DNA of 64,000 nucleotides from Enterobacter_D sp963521185 (lineage in GTDB: Bacteria; Pseudomonadota; Gammaproteobacteria; Enterobacterales; Enterobacteriaceae), in assembly GCA_963521185.1 (NCBI GenBank), contig CAUQTV010000003.1, forward strand, positions 248,001 through 312,000. The letters are read 5' to 3'. The notes under the pieces were generated by a model. The model was not told the origin of the DNA. It did not search any database and saw nothing but the letters and a program-made list of their open reading frames with translations. How positions within the stretch are numbered: the stretch's first letter is position 1; the number at the start of each line of letters is the position of its first letter. The position numbers and the translations under genes are program-made. Shown here in pieces: positions 17,373 to 25,855 of the stretch.

Positions 17373-18165
17373 GTCTGAGTAGCGCCGGTAAATTCCCTTC
17401 ACCATACAGATGCAGCGCCCCGGCGGCGACCACATAACGCCCAGGCGGCAGGGCGGACAGCCGTGCGCACCACGCCTGGTTGCGCTGATGCATCAGAATA
17501 TCGTACAGCGGCTCGCTAAAGGTGGAAGGCAGCGTCAGCGCGGGATTGGCAGGCGGCGAATCCAGCCACCAGCCGATCATGATTTGCAGCAGTCGGGCGT
17601 TCGTGTGCCAGTGAGTCAGCGTATCGAGCAGCAGCGCTTTGCCATCCTCAGGCAGTTCAGCCAGCAACGCTATTTGGTTCTGTGTCCCTTCCAGTTCAAT
17701 CACCGGAAGATCGGCGGCGTGCGCGGCCTGCAACAGCAGGTAATCAATGCCATAATCGGGCCGCAAACCCAGACGCTGCGCCTGGGTTGCCTGGAGAACA
17801 AGGGCAATTTTCCACGCCGGTTCGCTATCAAAGGTAGCAAGCGGCAGCGCCAGTTCGCTAAGAATTTTTTCCAGTTGCAGGCGCTGCTCTGGCGTTAAGC
17901 GCTCCGCAAGGGGCGGGCGGGCAGCGAGTGTGCCGAAGGGCGACGCGCTGCCGGAAACATCCGCCTCGACGATCAGCGCATCGGCCTGCTGGAGCTTTTT
18001 AAGCAGCCGCTCAGGCAGCGGCGACATGTCGCGCGTGCCCATATGAATGCTGCCCACCAGATGCAAATGCCGCTCACCCGACAGCGTGACGTCCAGCGCA
18101 GGCCACGGGTAGGGCGTTTCCCACAGCGCGTGAATCATTATCTTTAACTGGCTTAACAGGCCCAT
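17356..18165 (-). CDS. ybaP: YbaP, TraB/GumN-family protein
   Basis: A 269-residue TraB/GumN-family protein related to E. coli YbaP (264 residues). The family motifs GSIHMGTRDMSPLP (N-terminal) and VVAAGALHLYGEGNLPALLR (C-terminal), with their paired histidines, are present, and the middle is helical. Members may be metal-dependent hydrolases, but the function is unproven. The frame is open far upstream into copA. The ATG at 18165 (MGLLSQLKIM) is chosen because it gives family length and stops short of the copA end. The last 17 bases, including the stop, overlap the chiX terminator on the other strand. Confidence 0.88.
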   Translation of the reverse strand: MGLLSQLKIMIHALWETPYPWPALDVTLSGERHLHLVGSIHMGTRDMSPLPERLLKKLQQADALIVEADVSGSASPFGTLAARPPLAERLTPEQRLQLEKILSELALPLATFDSEPAWKIALVLQATQAQRLGLRPDYGIDYLLLQAAHAADLPVIELEGTQNQIALLAELPEDGKALLLDTLTHWHTNARLLQIMIGWWLDSPPANPALTLPSTFSEPLYDILMHQRNQAWCARLSALPPGRYVVAAGALHLYGEGNLPALLRQKNGQ

Positions 18166-18220
18166 ACGCGCTCCCGGCGTTAAAACCCTCATGCTAGCGC
18201 CTGGCGGGCGTCGGTGCAAA

Positions 18221-20722
18221 TCACCCCTTCGGCGTAAAGCGCAGCAGCCGGTTGGCGTTGCTGACGACGGTAATGGACGACAGCGCCATCGCCGCACCGG
18301 CCACAACAGGATCGAGCAGCGTCCCGGTCAGCGGCCATAAAATACCGGCGGCAATCGGAATGCCAAATGCGTTATAAACGAAAGCGCCGAGCAGGTTCTG
18401 CTTCATGTTACGCAGCGTGGCTTTTGCTATCGCCAGCGCGTCGGCAACGCCCATCAGGCTGTGGCGCATCAGGGTGATGGCCGCGGTTTCAATCGCCACA
18501 TCGCTGCCGCCGCCCATCGCAATGCCCACGTCCGCCTGCGCCAGAGCGGGCGCATCGTTAATGCCGTCGCCAATCATCGCAACCTGTCGGCCTTCGTCCT
18601 GTAATTTCCGGATGGCGTCGGCTTTACCGTCTGGCAGCACACCGGCGATCACCTCGTCAATGCCCGCTTCGGTAGCGATAGCGTTCGCCGTGACGCGGTT
18701 ATCGCCGGTCAGCATCACCAGCCGGTAGCCTGCGCGATGCAGACGTGCCAGCGCCTCAACGCTGTCGGCCCGCAGCGGATCGCGAACGGCGAGCAGAGCA
18801 ATCGCCACGCCATCGACCGCCAGCAGTACCGGCGTGGCACCCTGCGATGCCTGTGCGGTCATCTCGCTTTCCAGCGCGCCAGTATCAATGTGTTGATCGT
18901 TTAACAGCGCCTGATTTCCCAACAGCACGCGTTTGCCATCAACGTCACCGCTAACGCCACGTCCGCGCAGGGTACGGAAATCATTGACCGTCGGCAGCGT
19001 GACCCCGGCGGCTTTGTCCAAAATAGCGCGCGCCAGCGGGTGGCTGGAGCCTTGTTCCAGCGCCGCCGCCAGCCGCAGCACCTCAGCCTCCTGCCAGCCC
19101 TCTGCCGTGATGACGCTCACCACCTGCGGCTTTCCTTCGGTCAGGGTGCCGGTTTTATCGAACACCAGCGTATCGACCTGGCTGCCACGCTGGAGCGCAT
19201 CCGCATCCCGTACCAGCACGCCAAACTCGGCGGCACGCCCGACGCCGGAAATAATCGACATCGGCGTCGCCAGCCCCAGCGCGCACGGACAGGCGATGAT
19301 CAGCACCGTGGTGGCGATCACCAGCGTATAGACGATTTGCGGTGCCGGACCAAAGAGATACCAGACTGCGCCGCTCAGCAGGGCGATAGCGACCACCACC
19401 GGCACAAACACGGCAGAGATGCGGTCCGCCAGCTGACCGATTTCCGGCTTGCTGCTTTGCGCCTGGCGCACCATCCGAATAATGCGCGCCAGCGTGGTAT
19501 GGCTGCCCACGGCGTTGGCGCGAAACAGCACGCTACCGTCCTGCACCACCGTACCGGCGTGCACCGCATCACCCCTGCTTTTTTGCTGCGGGATCGGCTC
19601 GCCGGTCAGCATGGCTTCGTCAAGCCAGGCGTCGCCCTGGGTTATCTCACCGTCTACCGGCACGCGATCGCCGGTGGTCAGGCGCAGCGTCATACCCGGC
19701 TGCACCTGCGCCAGCGGCACGGCGTGCTCGCCCTCTTCGGTCACCACGCGCGCGGACGGCGGGGTCAAATCCAACAAGCGTTCCAGCGCTTTTGACGAGC
19801 GCTGACGCGCCCGCGCTTCCAGCATATGCCCGAGGTTAATCAGGCCGATGATCATCGCGCTGGCTTCATAATAGAGATGGCGGGCTTCCATCGGGAACCC
19901 CTGCGGCCAAAGGTTCACGCTCATCGAATAGAGCCACGCCGCGCCGGTGCCGAGCGCCACTAGCGTGTCCATGGTCGCGGTGCGATTACGCAGACTTTTC
20001 CAGGCGCTGCGGTAAAAATGCCCCCCGGCAAATATCATTACGGCGAGCGTCACAAGGCCAACGCCCAGCCACAGCGTGCGGTTGGCCTCGGTGACCATCA
20101 TGTTGTCGCCGATCATGCCCCAGCCCATCACCGGAATACCCACCAGCAGGGCGACAATCGCCTGCCAGCGGAAGCGCTTCATCGTCGCGATAGCGGTTTC
20201 CTGCTGGCGCTCGCGGCGCGCGATATCATCTTCAATGGCTTCTGCGCCGTAGCCTGCTTTCTCTACCGCGCTAACTAATTCAGCGGCGGAGGCGCTGCCC
20301 ATGACCAGCGCAGAGCGCTCCGCCAGATTGACCCGTGCCTGCGTCACGCCCGGTACCGCCTGCAAAGCATGCTGTACGCGGGAGACGCAGCTGGCGCAGC
20401 TCATGCCGCTCAACAGCAACTGCTGGCTGTCGTCGGTGTCATTCACTGCCGGAAGCTCAGGTTGCGCCGCTGTCAGTGCTTCCGACGGGGTTGATGACTC
20501 TGTCAGCGGTTTAGCCTTTGGGTGGCTGAGCGTCGCGCCGTACCCGGCCTGTTTGATGGTCTCGATCAGCGCATCGGCGCTGGCGCTACCGGTCACTTCG
20601 GCACGCTCAATCGTAACCTCTGCACGTTCAACGTCAGGGCGTTGCTCCAGACTTTCTTTAACGCGTTTAACGCAGTGGCCGCAGGAAAGGCCATCAAGCG
20701 CCAGTTCAATGGTGTCAGACAT
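18221..20722 (-). CDS. copA: Copper-exporting P1B-type ATPase
   Basis: CopA pumps Cu(I) from cytosol to periplasm. The 833-residue protein has two N-terminal heavy-metal-binding domains, with GLSCGHC (C14, C17) and GMSCASC (C109, C112). Eight membrane segments follow, including the CPC motif (IIACPCALGLATP, about 476-488). Also present are the TGEP actuator motif, the phosphorylated Asp in DKTGTLTEG (about 522), the SSHPLA histidine and GDGINDAPAL. E. coli CopA has 834 residues. It is divergent from cueR, whose operator lies between them. A programmed frameshift after codon 69 can release the first metal-binding domain as a small chaperone. Confidence 0.97.
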   Translation of the reverse strand: MSDTIELALDGLSCGHCVKRVKESLEQRPDVERAEVTIERAEVTGSASADALIETIKQAGYGATLSHPKAKPLTESSTPSEALTAAQPELPAVNDTDDSQQLLLSGMSCASCVSRVQHALQAVPGVTQARVNLAERSALVMGSASAAELVSAVEKAGYGAEAIEDDIARRERQQETAIATMKRFRWQAIVALLVGIPVMGWGMIGDNMMVTEANRTLWLGVGLVTLAVMIFAGGHFYRSAWKSLRNRTATMDTLVALGTGAAWLYSMSVNLWPQGFPMEARHLYYEASAMIIGLINLGHMLEARARQRSSKALERLLDLTPPSARVVTEEGEHAVPLAQVQPGMTLRLTTGDRVPVDGEITQGDAWLDEAMLTGEPIPQQKSRGDAVHAGTVVQDGSVLFRANAVGSHTTLARIIRMVRQAQSSKPEIGQLADRISAVFVPVVVAIALLSGAVWYLFGPAPQIVYTLVIATTVLIIACPCALGLATPMSIISGVGRAAEFGVLVRDADALQRGSQVDTLVFDKTGTLTEGKPQVVSVITAEGWQEAEVLRLAAALEQGSSHPLARAILDKAAGVTLPTVNDFRTLRGRGVSGDVDGKRVLLGNQALLNDQHIDTGALESEMTAQASQGATPVLLAVDGVAIALLAVRDPLRADSVEALARLHRAGYRLVMLTGDNRVTANAIATEAGIDEVIAGVLPDGKADAIRKLQDEGRQVAMIGDGINDAPALAQADVGIAMGGGSDVAIETAAITLMRHSLMGVADALAIAKATLRNMKQNLLGAFVYNAFGIPIAAGILWPLTGTLLDPVVAGAAMALSSITVVSNANRLLRFTPKG
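20511..20522 (-). promoter_or_regulatory. copA: Programmed -1 frameshift site in copA, CopA(Z)
   Basis: On the minus strand the heptamer C CCA AAG (20522 to 20516) covers codons 68-69 in the correct phase. A -1 slip is followed by GGC and then TAA (20513-20511). The product would be exactly 70 residues, the length reported for the E. coli CopA(Z) copper chaperone made by the same mechanism. I have not verified the downstream pseudoknot. Confidence 0.85.
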
Positions 20723-20776
20723 AAAAACTCCTTAAGGATCGTGGGATCTGAGCTGTTTTTACCACTCACTGTGCTA

Positions 20777-20807
20777 AGGTTAAACCTTCCATCAAGGGGA
20801 AGGTCAA
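20777..20807 (-). promoter_or_regulatory. copA: CueR operator and copA promoter
   Basis: Read on the minus strand, -35 TTGACC (20807-20802) and -10 TAACCT (20782-20777) are separated by 19 bp, the over-long spacer typical of MerR-family targets. The CueR dyad ACCTTCC-N7-GGAAGGT (20784-20804) sits inside the spacer. The layout is that of E. coli copA. Copper-bound CueR would untwist the spacer and activate copA. Confidence 0.9.
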
Positions 20808-20815
20808 GGGGAAAG

Positions 20816-21223
20816 ATGAACATTAGCGATGTCGCCAAAAAGACCGGTTTAACCAGCAAAGCCATCCGTTTTTACGAAGAGAAAGGGTTGGTGACGCCCC
20901 CGCTGCGCAGCGATAACGGCTACCGTCATTACGGACAAAAGCATCTGGATGAACTGACGCTGTTGCGCCAGGCCCGGCAGGTGGGATTCAATCTGGAAGA
21001 GTGCGGTGAGCTGGTTACGTTGTTTAACGATCCGGCCCGCCATAGCGCGGATGTGAAAGCGCGCACGCTGCAAAAAGTGGCGGAAATTGAGCGCCACATC
21101 GTGGAGCTGCAAGCGATGCGCGAACAGTTGCTGACGCTGGCGGATGCCTGTCCCGGCGATGACGGCGCAGACTGCCCGATTATCGATAATCTCTCAGGCT
21201 GCTGCCACCGTTCTGTGCCGTAG
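20816..21223 (+). CDS. cueR: Copper-responsive MerR-family regulator CueR
   Basis: CueR senses Cu(I), Ag(I) and Au(I) and activates copA and cueO. The 135-residue length equals E. coli. The winged HTH MNISDVAKKTGLTSKAIRFY opens the protein, a long dimerisation helix follows (about 78-110), and the metal loop carries the two required cysteines, C112 and C120, in ACPGDDGADC. The C-terminal CC pair is also kept. The ATG at 20816 is chosen over longer open-frame starts because it begins at the conserved MNIS. It is divergent from copA, with the operator between them. Confidence 0.96.
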   Translation: MNISDVAKKTGLTSKAIRFYEEKGLVTPPLRSDNGYRHYGQKHLDELTLLRQARQVGFNLEECGELVTLFNDPARHSADVKARTLQKVAEIERHIVELQAMREQLLTLADACPGDDGADCPIIDNLSGCCHRSVP

Positions 21224-21226
21224 CGA

Positions 21227-21679
21227 TCAGCGAGCGCGAACCCGCAGGGTGATCCCTTCAACGGCGATCACCTCCACCGGCGTACCGGCGGGGAGATCGT
21301 CATCCGCGCTCACCGGCCATGAGCTGTCGCCCACGCGCATGTGCCCGCGTCCGTTGACCAGCGCCGTTTCCAGCGTAAAGTGCCGCCCCATCAGTTGCTG
21401 ACCGCGCTGATTCAGTGAGGCGTCAGACGGCTTTTGCCGCGTCACGCGCTTCGCCAGCCAGCGCCACCACAGCCAGGCCGCCAGCAGCGTCAGCACGGCG
21501 AACAGCGCGCCCTGCCACTCCCAGCCAAACGGCAGCAGCCAGACCAGCAAACCGGTCACCACGGCGGCAACCCCACTCCACAGCAGATAGCCATTGCCGC
21601 CGAGCATTTCAGCGGCCAGCAGCAGTCCGCCGAGGCTCAACCAAAAAACGTGCGGGTGGGTGAGAAGGGTGTCCATCAT
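21227..21679 (-). CDS. ybbJ: YbbJ, NfeD-like membrane protein, partner of QmcA
   Basis: A 150-residue inner-membrane protein. Three to four hydrophobic segments occupy residues 8-75 (including WLSLGGLLLAAEMLGGNGYLLWSG). A small cytosolic OB-fold follows, with LVNGRGHMRVGDSSWPV, as in NfeD proteins. NfeD and SPFH genes are widely paired and presumed to act as a membrane-microdomain complex. Here the start codon overlaps the qmcA stop by one base (TAATG), so translation is coupled. It ends three bases from the convergent cueR stop. Confidence 0.93.
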   Translation of the reverse strand: MMDTLLTHPHVFWLSLGGLLLAAEMLGGNGYLLWSGVAAVVTGLLVWLLPFGWEWQGALFAVLTLLAAWLWWRWLAKRVTRQKPSDASLNQRGQQLMGRHFTLETALVNGRGHMRVGDSSWPVSADDDLPAGTPVEVIAVEGITLRVRAR

Positions 21680-22593
21680 TAGCGTTTCCGTGCGCTGGCG
21701 CTGTCGTTAATCAGCTCAGAAATACCGGCAATGGAACCCATCAGGCTGCTGGCATCCAGCGGCAGCATGACCACCTTGCTGTTATTCGCCGAACCGATTT
21801 GCTGAAGCGCTTCGGTGTATTTTTGTGCCACGAAGTAGTTCACCGCCTGAATATCCCCGGCGGCGATGGCTTCAGACACCATCTGGGTGGCGCGGGCTTC
21901 TGCTTCCGCAGAACGTTCACGCGCTTCGGCCTGTAAGAACGCCGACTGACGTTCGCCTTCCGCCTTCAGGATCTTCGACTGCTTCTCCCCTTCGGCTTTG
22001 ACAATTTCCGCCTGGCGGATCCCTTCGGCTTCAAGAATATAGGCGCGCTTGGTACGCTCGGCTTTCATTTGCGCATTCATCGCATCAATCAGTTCCGCCG
22101 GTGGGCGCACGTCGCGGATCTCGATACGGGTGATTTTAATGCCCCACGGATTGGTGGCTTCATCCACGATGTGCAGCAGGCGGGTGTTGATGTTGTCGCG
22201 CTGGGAGAGCATTTCATCCAGCTCCATTGAGCCCAGCACGGTACGAATGTTGGTCATCGTCAAATTGATGATTGCCAGCTCCAGATTGCTGACCTCATAG
22301 GCCGCTTTTGGCGCGTCGATCACCTGAATAAAGCACACAGCGTCAATAGAGACGTTGGCGTTGTCTTTGGAGATCACTTCCTGCGACGGGATGTCGAGAA
22401 CCTGTTCCATCATATTGATTTTACGACCAATACGATCCATAAACGGCACGACCAGACTCAGGCCCGGTTGCAGGGTCAGGGTGTACCGCCCAAAGCGCTC
22501 GACGGTCCACTGGTAGCCCTGCGGCACGATTTTTACGCCCGCACCGACAACCACCAGTGCGACAAAAATGAGAATAGGGATAACGATCAGCAT
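21679..22593 (-). CDS. qmcA: QmcA, SPFH/stomatin-family membrane protein
   Basis: QmcA (YbbK) is a stomatin-like inner-membrane protein. In E. coli it multicopy-suppresses the loss of FtsH and HtpX proteases. The 304 residues start with a single membrane anchor (MLIVIPILIFVALVVVGAGV). The SPFH domain follows (about 20-200, with VPQGYQWTVERFGRYTLTLQ). A charged coiled-coil has repeated KAEGE/KAEGER elements (about 200-250), and the C-terminus is hydrophobic. It is the first gene of a two-gene operon with ybbJ. Confidence 0.95.
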   Translation of the reverse strand: MLIVIPILIFVALVVVGAGVKIVPQGYQWTVERFGRYTLTLQPGLSLVVPFMDRIGRKINMMEQVLDIPSQEVISKDNANVSIDAVCFIQVIDAPKAAYEVSNLELAIINLTMTNIRTVLGSMELDEMLSQRDNINTRLLHIVDEATNPWGIKITRIEIRDVRPPAELIDAMNAQMKAERTKRAYILEAEGIRQAEIVKAEGEKQSKILKAEGERQSAFLQAEARERSAEAEARATQMVSEAIAAGDIQAVNYFVAQKYTEALQQIGSANNSKVVMLPLDASSLMGSIAGISELINDSASARKR

Positions 22594-22726
22594 GAAAAAA
22601 CCTCCTGTCCTTGAGTCCGTGTAGTGATGAACATCTCATGATTAACCTGTTCAGTATAACTTTTATCCACGCGTAATACCCCCTATTAAGGATTGGGGTT
22701 GCAATGGCGGTCGGGGTATTCGATAC

Positions 22727-22762
22727 AAAAAAGCCGGAAAGTCCACAAACGGACTCTCCGGC
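22727..22762 (-). terminator. Terminator downstream of cnoX
   Basis: On the minus strand GCCGGAGAGTCC pairs with GGACTTTCCGGC around a short loop and is followed by six Ts. It lies about 100 bases after the cnoX stop, beyond two REP units, and would end the cnoX transcript before qmcA. Confidence 0.85.
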
Positions 22763-22778
22763 ATAATAATGATCTTTT

Positions 22779-22852
22779 GTAGGCCGGATAAGCGTGCGCA
22801 TCCGGCGCAATTGTACTCGGTCCTGTAGGCCGGATAAGCTTGCGCATCCGGC
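22779..22852. repeat. Pair of REP elements between qmcA and cnoX
   Basis: Two direct copies at 22779-22806 and 22825-22852 share GTAGGCCGGATAAGC and TGCGCATCCGGC and differ only at the loop (GTG/TTG). Each is a palindromic REP unit of the enterobacterial type, separated by an 18-base spacer. Confidence 0.9.
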
Positions 22853-22862
22853 ACGATCGCAC

Positions 22863-23717
22863 TCAGTACAACAACGAATAGAGCTTACGGCGGTAGGTCG
22901 ACGCCAGCGCATCGCCGGTACCGAGCGCGGCCAGAATCTCCTGCAACATCTTGCGCGCCTGACCGTCGGCGGCGCTTAAATCTTTACGCAAATGGCTAAA
23001 CAGCAGTTCCAGCGCCTCTTCATTGCGACCAACCTGATGCAGTTGAAGCGCCAGCTGTGTCGCCAGGGCGGCATCGGCGGGGTTCTGCTCAACCTGCTGT
23101 TGGAGCAGTTGAATTTCCGGCGTGTCGGCGGCCTGTTTCAACAGTTCGATTTGCGCCACCAGCCCCTGATAACGGGTGTCCTGATCCTGCATCGGCACGG
23201 TTTTCAGCACCGCTTCCGCTTCGTCAGAACGGTTGAGGGCAATTTGCGTCTCCGCCAGCAGCAGGCCAATTTCACTCGCCTGATTCGACAACTGCCACGC
23301 TTCTTTGAGCAGCGGCAGCGCATCGGTGTAATTGCCTTCCTGCATCAGCGCCATCGCCTGTTGCGCCTTTAACTCCTCTTCGCGCGGCAGCACTTTCTCT
23401 AACAGCGCGCGAATGGCTTCTTCCGGCTGCGGACCCTGGAAACCGTCAACCGGCTGGCCGTTCTGGAACAGATACACGGTGGGGATCGCCCGCAGACCAA
23501 ACTGCGACGCCACCATCTGCTCCGCATCGCAATCGACCTTCGCCAGAATAAACTGCCCGTTGTACTGCGTCGCCAGCGACTCCAGCACCGGCGTCAGTTG
23601 CTGACAGTGCTGGCTGCGTTCGGACCAAAAATAGAACAGCACTGGCACCGTCATCGACTGCTCAAGCGTTTGCTGTAGGTTTACTTCGGTAACATTGACA
23701 CTATTGAGTACGGACAT
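22863..23717 (-). CDS. cnoX: Chaperedoxin CnoX (YbbN)
   Basis: CnoX combines a thioredoxin domain with TPR repeats. In E. coli it is a bleach-activated holdase that passes substrates to GroEL and DnaK. The 284 residues match E. coli in length. The thioredoxin fold (1-110) has the atypical active-site motif SQHC (C38), lacking the first catalytic cysteine, and the conserved C63 in VDCDAEQM. TPR-like helices follow from about 115. The ATG at 23717 (MSVLNSVNVT) matches E. coli; the in-frame ATG at 23774 adds 19 unconserved residues. Confidence 0.95.
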   Translation of the reverse strand: MSVLNSVNVTEVNLQQTLEQSMTVPVLFYFWSERSQHCQQLTPVLESLATQYNGQFILAKVDCDAEQMVASQFGLRAIPTVYLFQNGQPVDGFQGPQPEEAIRALLEKVLPREEELKAQQAMALMQEGNYTDALPLLKEAWQLSNQASEIGLLLAETQIALNRSDEAEAVLKTVPMQDQDTRYQGLVAQIELLKQAADTPEIQLLQQQVEQNPADAALATQLALQLHQVGRNEEALELLFSHLRKDLSAADGQARKMLQEILAALGTGDALASTYRRKLYSLLY

Positions 23718-23775
23718 GGCTGATTCTCTTTTTTCGCGTTTACCTTTACATGGGGTCAGGCGACCTGTGTTCAAC

Positions 23776-24546
23776 TCAACCCTGTAAAATTTTATCCATC
23801 ATGCGCGCCGGGAGCAGACGTTTTAACCAGCTTACCGCATGGGTTACCAGCGTCACCGGGTAGCGCAGCTTCGGGTGTTTACTCTCAAAAGCATGGCGCA
23901 CTTTGGCGACCACGGCCTCCGGGCCGAGGGTAAAACGTGCGGCAATCCCCGGATTTTGGACCGGTTTGTCGCTCTGGGTCTGATTCACATTTTTGGTGAA
24001 GCGCGTACGAATGGGGCCTGGCTCAATCAGGCTTACCTTAATGCCGCTGTGGCGCAGCTCCATGCGCAGCGCATCGGACCAGGCTTCCAGCGCATATTTG
24101 CTGGCGGCATAGGCCCCGCGCCCCGGCGTCGAAATCAGCCCCATCACCGACGAGGTCATCACAATGCGCCCCTCACCGTGTGGGATCATGGCGGGCAAAA
24201 GGCGTATCGTCAGTTGGTGCGCGCCAAAAAAGTTGGCGGCGAACTGCTGCTGCATCTGCTCGCGGCTGACGCTGGTGAGCGGGCCATACACGCCATAGCC
24301 CGCATTGTTGAAAATCCCGTACAGCCGGTTTTCCGTGCGGGCGATCACTTCATCGGCGGCGCGATCCACGCTTTCGGCGTCATCGAGATCCAGCAAAATA
24401 CCGGTGAAGCCCATCGAATTCATGCGCGAGACGTCATCGGGTTTACGGCAGGCGGCCAGCACCCAAAATCCCTGACGCTTTAATTCCACCGCCGTTTCCA
24501 GGCCAATGCCACTGGAACATCCTGTTATTAAGACCGATTTTTGCAT
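23776..24546 (-). CDS. ybbO: YbbO, short-chain dehydrogenase/reductase
   Basis: A classical SDR of 256 residues from the MQKSVLITG start. The NAD(P)-binding glycine motif is TGCSSGIG, NNAGYGVYG follows, catalytic Ser lies in VMTSSVMG, and catalytic YxxxK reads YAASK. The hydrophobic C-terminal part (VTLVTHAVSWLKRLLPARM) may associate with membrane. E. coli YbbO reduces aldehydes in vitro; the natural substrate is uncertain. An upstream in-frame ATG at 24564 is also possible. It follows tesA on the same strand by 28 bases, as in E. coli. Confidence 0.93.
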   Translation of the reverse strand: MQKSVLITGCSSGIGLETAVELKRQGFWVLAACRKPDDVSRMNSMGFTGILLDLDDAESVDRAADEVIARTENRLYGIFNNAGYGVYGPLTSVSREQMQQQFAANFFGAHQLTIRLLPAMIPHGEGRIVMTSSVMGLISTPGRGAYAASKYALEAWSDALRMELRHSGIKVSLIEPGPIRTRFTKNVNQTQSDKPVQNPGIAARFTLGPEAVVAKVRHAFESKHPKLRYPVTLVTHAVSWLKRLLPARMMDKILQG

Positions 24547-24574
24547 AACTTTACCCGTCGGCATCCCCGATTAT

Positions 24575-25201
24575 TTATGAGTCATGTTTTACTAAAGGTG
24601 CCAGTCGTGTCGCCATCCAGTCCGCAATAAACGGCTGGGCGTCAAGATTGGGGTGAATACCATCATCCTGCATCCATTGCGGTTTCAGATAGACCTCCTC
24701 CATGAAAAACGGCATAAGAGGAATATCGAACTCTTTGGCAAGTTTGGGATAAATCGCGCTGAACGCTTCATTATAGCGGCGACCATAGTTCGCTGGCAGT
24801 CGAATTTGCATCAGCAGCGGCTGGGCGTTGGCGGCCTTAATGTCTTGTAAAATGGTGCGCAACGTCTGCTCGGTTTGCTGGGGTTGAAACCCGCGCAGAC
24901 CGTCGTTTCCGCCCAGTTCTACCAGCACCCAACGCGGCTGATGCTGCTTAAGGAGCGCGGGCAGGCGTGACAGCCCCTGCTGCGAGGTATCACCGCTGAT
25001 ACTGGCGTTCACCACCGGCGTCGTTTGCTGCCATTTGTCATTGAGCAACGCAGGCCACGCCGCACTGGCGGCCATGCGATACCCGGCGCTGAGGCTGTCG
25101 CCCAGAATCAAGAGCGTGTCCGCTGCGGCGACACGAAAGCTTAACAAGAACAAAAACAGGAAGGGCAAATGCCAGCGGAAAACGTTGTTGAAGTTCATCA
25201 T
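24575..25201 (-). CDS. tesA: Periplasmic acyl-CoA thioesterase I / protease I / lysophospholipase L1
   Basis: TesA is a broad esterase of the SGNH/GDSL family. The 208-residue precursor starts MMNFNNVFRW. Its signal peptide ends at VAAA near residue 26, and the mature protein begins DTLLILGDSLSAGYR, whose Ser is the nucleophile. GGNDGLRGF and the C-terminal DGIHPN supply the other block residues. The length equals E. coli. The ATG at 25201 is preferred to the one at 25231. It overlaps the divergent ybbA start by 33 bp. Confidence 0.95.
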   Translation of the reverse strand: MMNFNNVFRWHLPFLFLFLLSFRVAAADTLLILGDSLSAGYRMAASAAWPALLNDKWQQTTPVVNASISGDTSQQGLSRLPALLKQHQPRWVLVELGGNDGLRGFQPQQTEQTLRTILQDIKAANAQPLLMQIRLPANYGRRYNEAFSAIYPKLAKEFDIPLMPFFMEEVYLKPQWMQDDGIHPNLDAQPFIADWMATRLAPLVKHDS

Positions 25202-25855
25202 CTTAAGAAGTCCGTCGGTCAGGGGGAACATGAGCTAACCATCCTTACCGGAGTTGAGCTGGTTGTCAAACCAGCGCAGACCATCGCGCTGATTGGCGAG
25301 TCTGGCTCGGGCAAGTCCACGCTGCTGGCGATCCTGGCCGGGCTGGATGATGGCAGTAGCGGGGAGGTCAATCTAATGGGCCAGCCGCTGCATACGATGG
25401 ACGAAGAGGCGCGGGCGGCACTGCGTGCGCAGAACGTCGGCTTTGTCTTTCAATCGTTCATGCTGATCCCCACCCTCAACGCGCTGGAAAACGTGGAGCT
25501 TCCGGCGCTGCTGCGCGGCGAAAAAAGCGCCCAGAGCCGTGAAAACGCCAAAGCGCTGCTCGCGGAACTGGGGCTGGCGAAACGTCTGGATCACCTTCCG
25601 GCGCAGCTTTCCGGCGGTGAACAGCAGCGCGTGGCGCTGGCGCGCGCCTTCAACGGTCGCCCCGGCGTGCTGTTTGCTGACGAACCGACCGGCAATCTTG
25701 ACCGGCAAACCGGCGAGAAAATTGCCGACCTGCTGTTTTCCATGAACCAGCAGCACGGTACCACGCTAATTCTCGTCACCCACGATCCGCAGCTGGCGGC
25801 GCGCTGCGATCGCCGTCTGCGGCTGGTGAACGGTGAATTGCAGGAGGAAGCATGA
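25169..25855 (+). CDS. ybbA: YbbA, ABC transporter ATP-binding protein
   Basis: A 228-residue ATPase of the LolD/MacB group. Walker A is GESGSGKST (43-51), the Q-loop is FVFQSFMLIPTLNA, the signature is LSGGEQQRVALARA, Walker B is VLFADEPTGNLD, and the switch histidine is in THD. The protein pairs with YbbP: the stop codon overlaps the ybbP start as ATGA. The start MPAENVVEVHHLKKSVGQGE matches E. coli and lies inside the divergent tesA coding sequence. The substrate is not established. Confidence 0.95.
   Translation: MPAENVVEVHHLKKSVGQGEHELTILTGVELVVKPAQTIALIGESGSGKSTLLAILAGLDDGSSGEVNLMGQPLHTMDEEARAALRAQNVGFVFQSFMLIPTLNALENVELPALLRGEKSAQSRENAKALLAELGLAKRLDHLPAQLSGGEQQRVALARAFNGRPGVLFADEPTGNLDRQTGEKIADLLFSMNQQHGTTLILVTHDPQLAARCDRRLRLVNGELQEEA

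Noticed and set aside
18166..18306. Upstream extension of ybaP into the copA 3' end
   Set aside because: The extra 47 residues are Arg/Pro-rich shadow translation of copA and are not in E. coli YbaP.
20200..20722. A separate copZ gene
   Set aside because: No free-standing small metal-binding gene is present. The 70-residue form is better explained by frameshifting within copA.
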